From Ktedonospora formicarum (lineage in GTDB: Bacteria > Chloroflexota > Ktedonobacteria > Ktedonobacterales > Ktedonobacteraceae), in the NCBI RefSeq assembly GCF_016587355.1, contig NZ_BNJF01000001.1, positions 62,001 to 126,000 on the forward strand: a DNA stretch of 64,000 nt, written 5' to 3'. The position numbers and the translations under genes were made by a program. A model generated the notes under the pieces. That model searched no databases. It saw only the letters and a list, made by a program, of their open reading frames with translations, and was not told the DNA's origin. Within the stretch, counting starts at the first letter, position 1; each line of letters starts with the position of its first letter. Below are positions 62,900 through 64,000 of the stretch, one piece after another.

Positions 62900-63763
62900 C
62901 TAGAGTGCTGAGGAGACCAACAACTGTGTGTAGGGATGTTGTGGATCTTCCAGAATTTGATCGGTCAAGCCACTTTCAACAATACGCCCGTTCTTCATGA
63001 CAATCGTGCGGTTTGCAAGCTGCTTGATGACCCCCAGATCGTGCGAGACCAGAAGCATGGTCATCTGCAATTCCCAGCGCAGGCGTTTGATGAGATCGAG
63101 CACTTTTGCCTGAACTGAGAGATCCAGGCCACTGGTCACCTCATCCAGGAGCAGAACAGTGGGGTTACTTGAGAGTGCTTTCGCAATCTGCACACGCTGG
63201 AGCATGCCACCACTAAACTTGCGCGGCTCTTCATCGATGCGCTCGGGTGGTAGCTCGGTCAAGCGCATCAATTCGCTCGTTCGCGAACGGATATTGCCAA
63301 CATGACGCCAATTCGCGAGGAGCAATTTTTCTGCCACATTACCCCCCACAGTAAAGTTCATGTTTAAGCCAAGCTCCGGACGCTGGTAGACAATTCCGAG
63401 CTGCTCGTTGCGAAACTGGCGACGTGCGTACTTATCTAAGGTGAGGAGGTTGACTGGCTCATGCTGAGATGTCTGCTGCTCATCAAGCTCACGATACCAG
63501 AGTTGGCCTTGCTCGGCGGGCAGGCTGAGGTTCACAATCTGCATCAGCGTACTCTTACCGCTACCACTCTCGCCAACAATGCCCAAGACCTCGCCCTGCT
63601 CAAGTGTAAAGCTAACATCTACACATCCGGTAACACTTCCGCACACCGGACAACGATTGGTGGTATCTGCCCCGGTGAGTGCTTCGCAGTAAGCACAGCC
63701 AGGACCATAGCGTTTATGAAGGTGCTCCGCTTTGAGAACCCAGGGGCGTTCTTCTGTATACAT
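62900..63763 (-). CDS. phnK: C-P lyase ABC-type subunit PhnK
   Basis: 287 residues. Walker A GIVGESGSGKSTLMQIVNLS, signature KFSGGMLQRVQIAKALSSNP, Walker B VLLLDEVTSGLDLSVQAKVL and C-terminus LEDPQHPYTQLLVSSAL are typical of PhnK. Unlike E. coli PhnK, an insertion before the first strand carries two cysteine pairs (CAYC near residue 23 and CPVC near residue 38 plus one more Cys), a possible zinc or iron-sulfur site. GGAGAG is six bases before this ATG; an earlier ATG at 63778 lacks a site. It is 27 bases downstream of phnJ. Confidence 0.9.
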   Translation of the reverse strand: MYTEERPWVLKAEHLHKRYGPGCAYCEALTGADTTNRCPVCGSVTGCVDVSFTLEQGEVLGIVGESGSGKSTLMQIVNLSLPAEQGQLWYRELDEQQTSQHEPVNLLTLDKYARRQFRNEQLGIVYQRPELGLNMNFTVGGNVAEKLLLANWRHVGNIRSRTSELMRLTELPPERIDEEPRKFSGGMLQRVQIAKALSSNPTVLLLDEVTSGLDLSVQAKVLDLIKRLRWELQMTMLLVSHDLGVIKQLANRTIVMKNGRIVESGLTDQILEDPQHPYTQLLVSSAL

Positions 63764-63790
63764 ATATTCTCTCTCCATCTCTGCTGCACA

Positions 63791-64000
63791 CTACAATGAA
63801 ACCTCAGAATTCTCAGATGAGCTTTGCTGGCGTAAGCGCTTGTCGCAATAGCTTGTATCTGAGCAGGTAAACATCCAGCGCCCCTCATCTCCAGGCCTTT
63901 TCGGCTCAACGAAAGAGCGCGTCAGGAATGTATCATTAGCGCCGCAGCGCTCGCAGAATTGAGAGGGATCATGTTCCGTCTTAAAGGGGTAATCCTCAAA
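63791..64000 (-). CDS. phnJ: C-P lyase PhnJ, C-terminal part (cut by window edge)
   Basis: Only the last 69 residues are in the window. They read EDYPFKTEHDPSQFCERCGA, then RWMFTCSDTSYCDKR and a stop at 63791. The CxxC pair plus CSDTxYC is the iron-sulfur and radical-SAM cysteine signature of PhnJ, the enzyme that cleaves the carbon-phosphorus bond. It is immediately upstream of phnK in the same direction; phnG-H-I are expected outside the window. Confidence 0.85.
   Translation of the reverse strand, partial: FEDYPFKTEHDPSQFCERCGANDTFLTRSFVEPKRPGDEGRWMFTCSDTSYCDKRLRQQSSSENSEVSL

Overview
The window is about 50% GC. Its gene content (large PAS-repeat kinase, STAND/TPR regulator, RDD proteins, a lipid-free secreted glycosidase-like protein, many small oxidoreductases) and several protein styles I associate with Ktedonobacteria point to a soil Chloroflexota of that class. 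This assignment is inference from gene content; no rRNA or tRNA gene was seen.

Layout. 0.1-6.7 kb: housekeeping-like genes (MBL hydrolase, GHL10 glycosidase-like protein, flavin disulfide reductase, methyltransferase, aminoglycoside-type nucleotidyltransferase). 6.9-10.3 kb: a candidate 3.3-kb transposon with perfect 35-bp inverted ends and A7/A8 flanks. It carries a divergent HxlR regulator/SDR pair and a damaged DDE transposase, and a decayed TPR gene follows it. 10.8-15.9 kb: a compact azole-type RiPP locus on the minus strand, with a Cys/Gly/Ser/Trp-repeat precursor, a long hairpin, a ThiF-like maturation protein and an active-looking YcaO cyclodehydratase. 16-31 kb: SnoaL-like protein, dodecin, RDD proteins, a multi-PAS histidine kinase, ferritin-like protein, two VOC proteins, a P450 behind a promoter with twin palindromes, a STAND/TPR regulator and a glycosyltransferase. 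31.3-33.8 kb: a two-gene minus-strand unit encoding a DNase I-fold nuclease and a MACPF pore-forming protein with an ILEI-like C-terminal domain.

34-47 kb: nitrilase-family amidase, AraC regulator plus GNAT enzyme, LLM flavin oxidoreductase, then a sugar-uptake operon (LacI regulator, Tat-type lipoprotein solute-binding protein, two permeases, a propeller-like protein, a large FAD oxidoreductase), followed by an L,D-transpeptidase. 48.4-49.6 kb: a solitary, intact TnpB. 50-60 kb: SDR and divergent HTH regulator with an unusual primase-like C-terminus, a frameshifted aldo/keto reductase, two unknown small proteins, TIM-barrel isomerase, dienelactone hydrolase, amidohydrolase, cupin protein, and a graveyard of three truncated genes. 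60.3-64 kb: the distal end of a C-P lyase operon (phnJ partial, phnK, phnL, phnM) ending in a PhnZ-like HD protein.

Most promising for novelty are the RiPP locus (a new type of Cys/Trp-repeat azole precursor with a paired active and apparently degenerate YcaO) and the nuclease-MACPF pair, which looks like a candidate two-component toxin. Several start codons were moved from the longest ORF to the position supported by a Shine-Dalgarno sequence.
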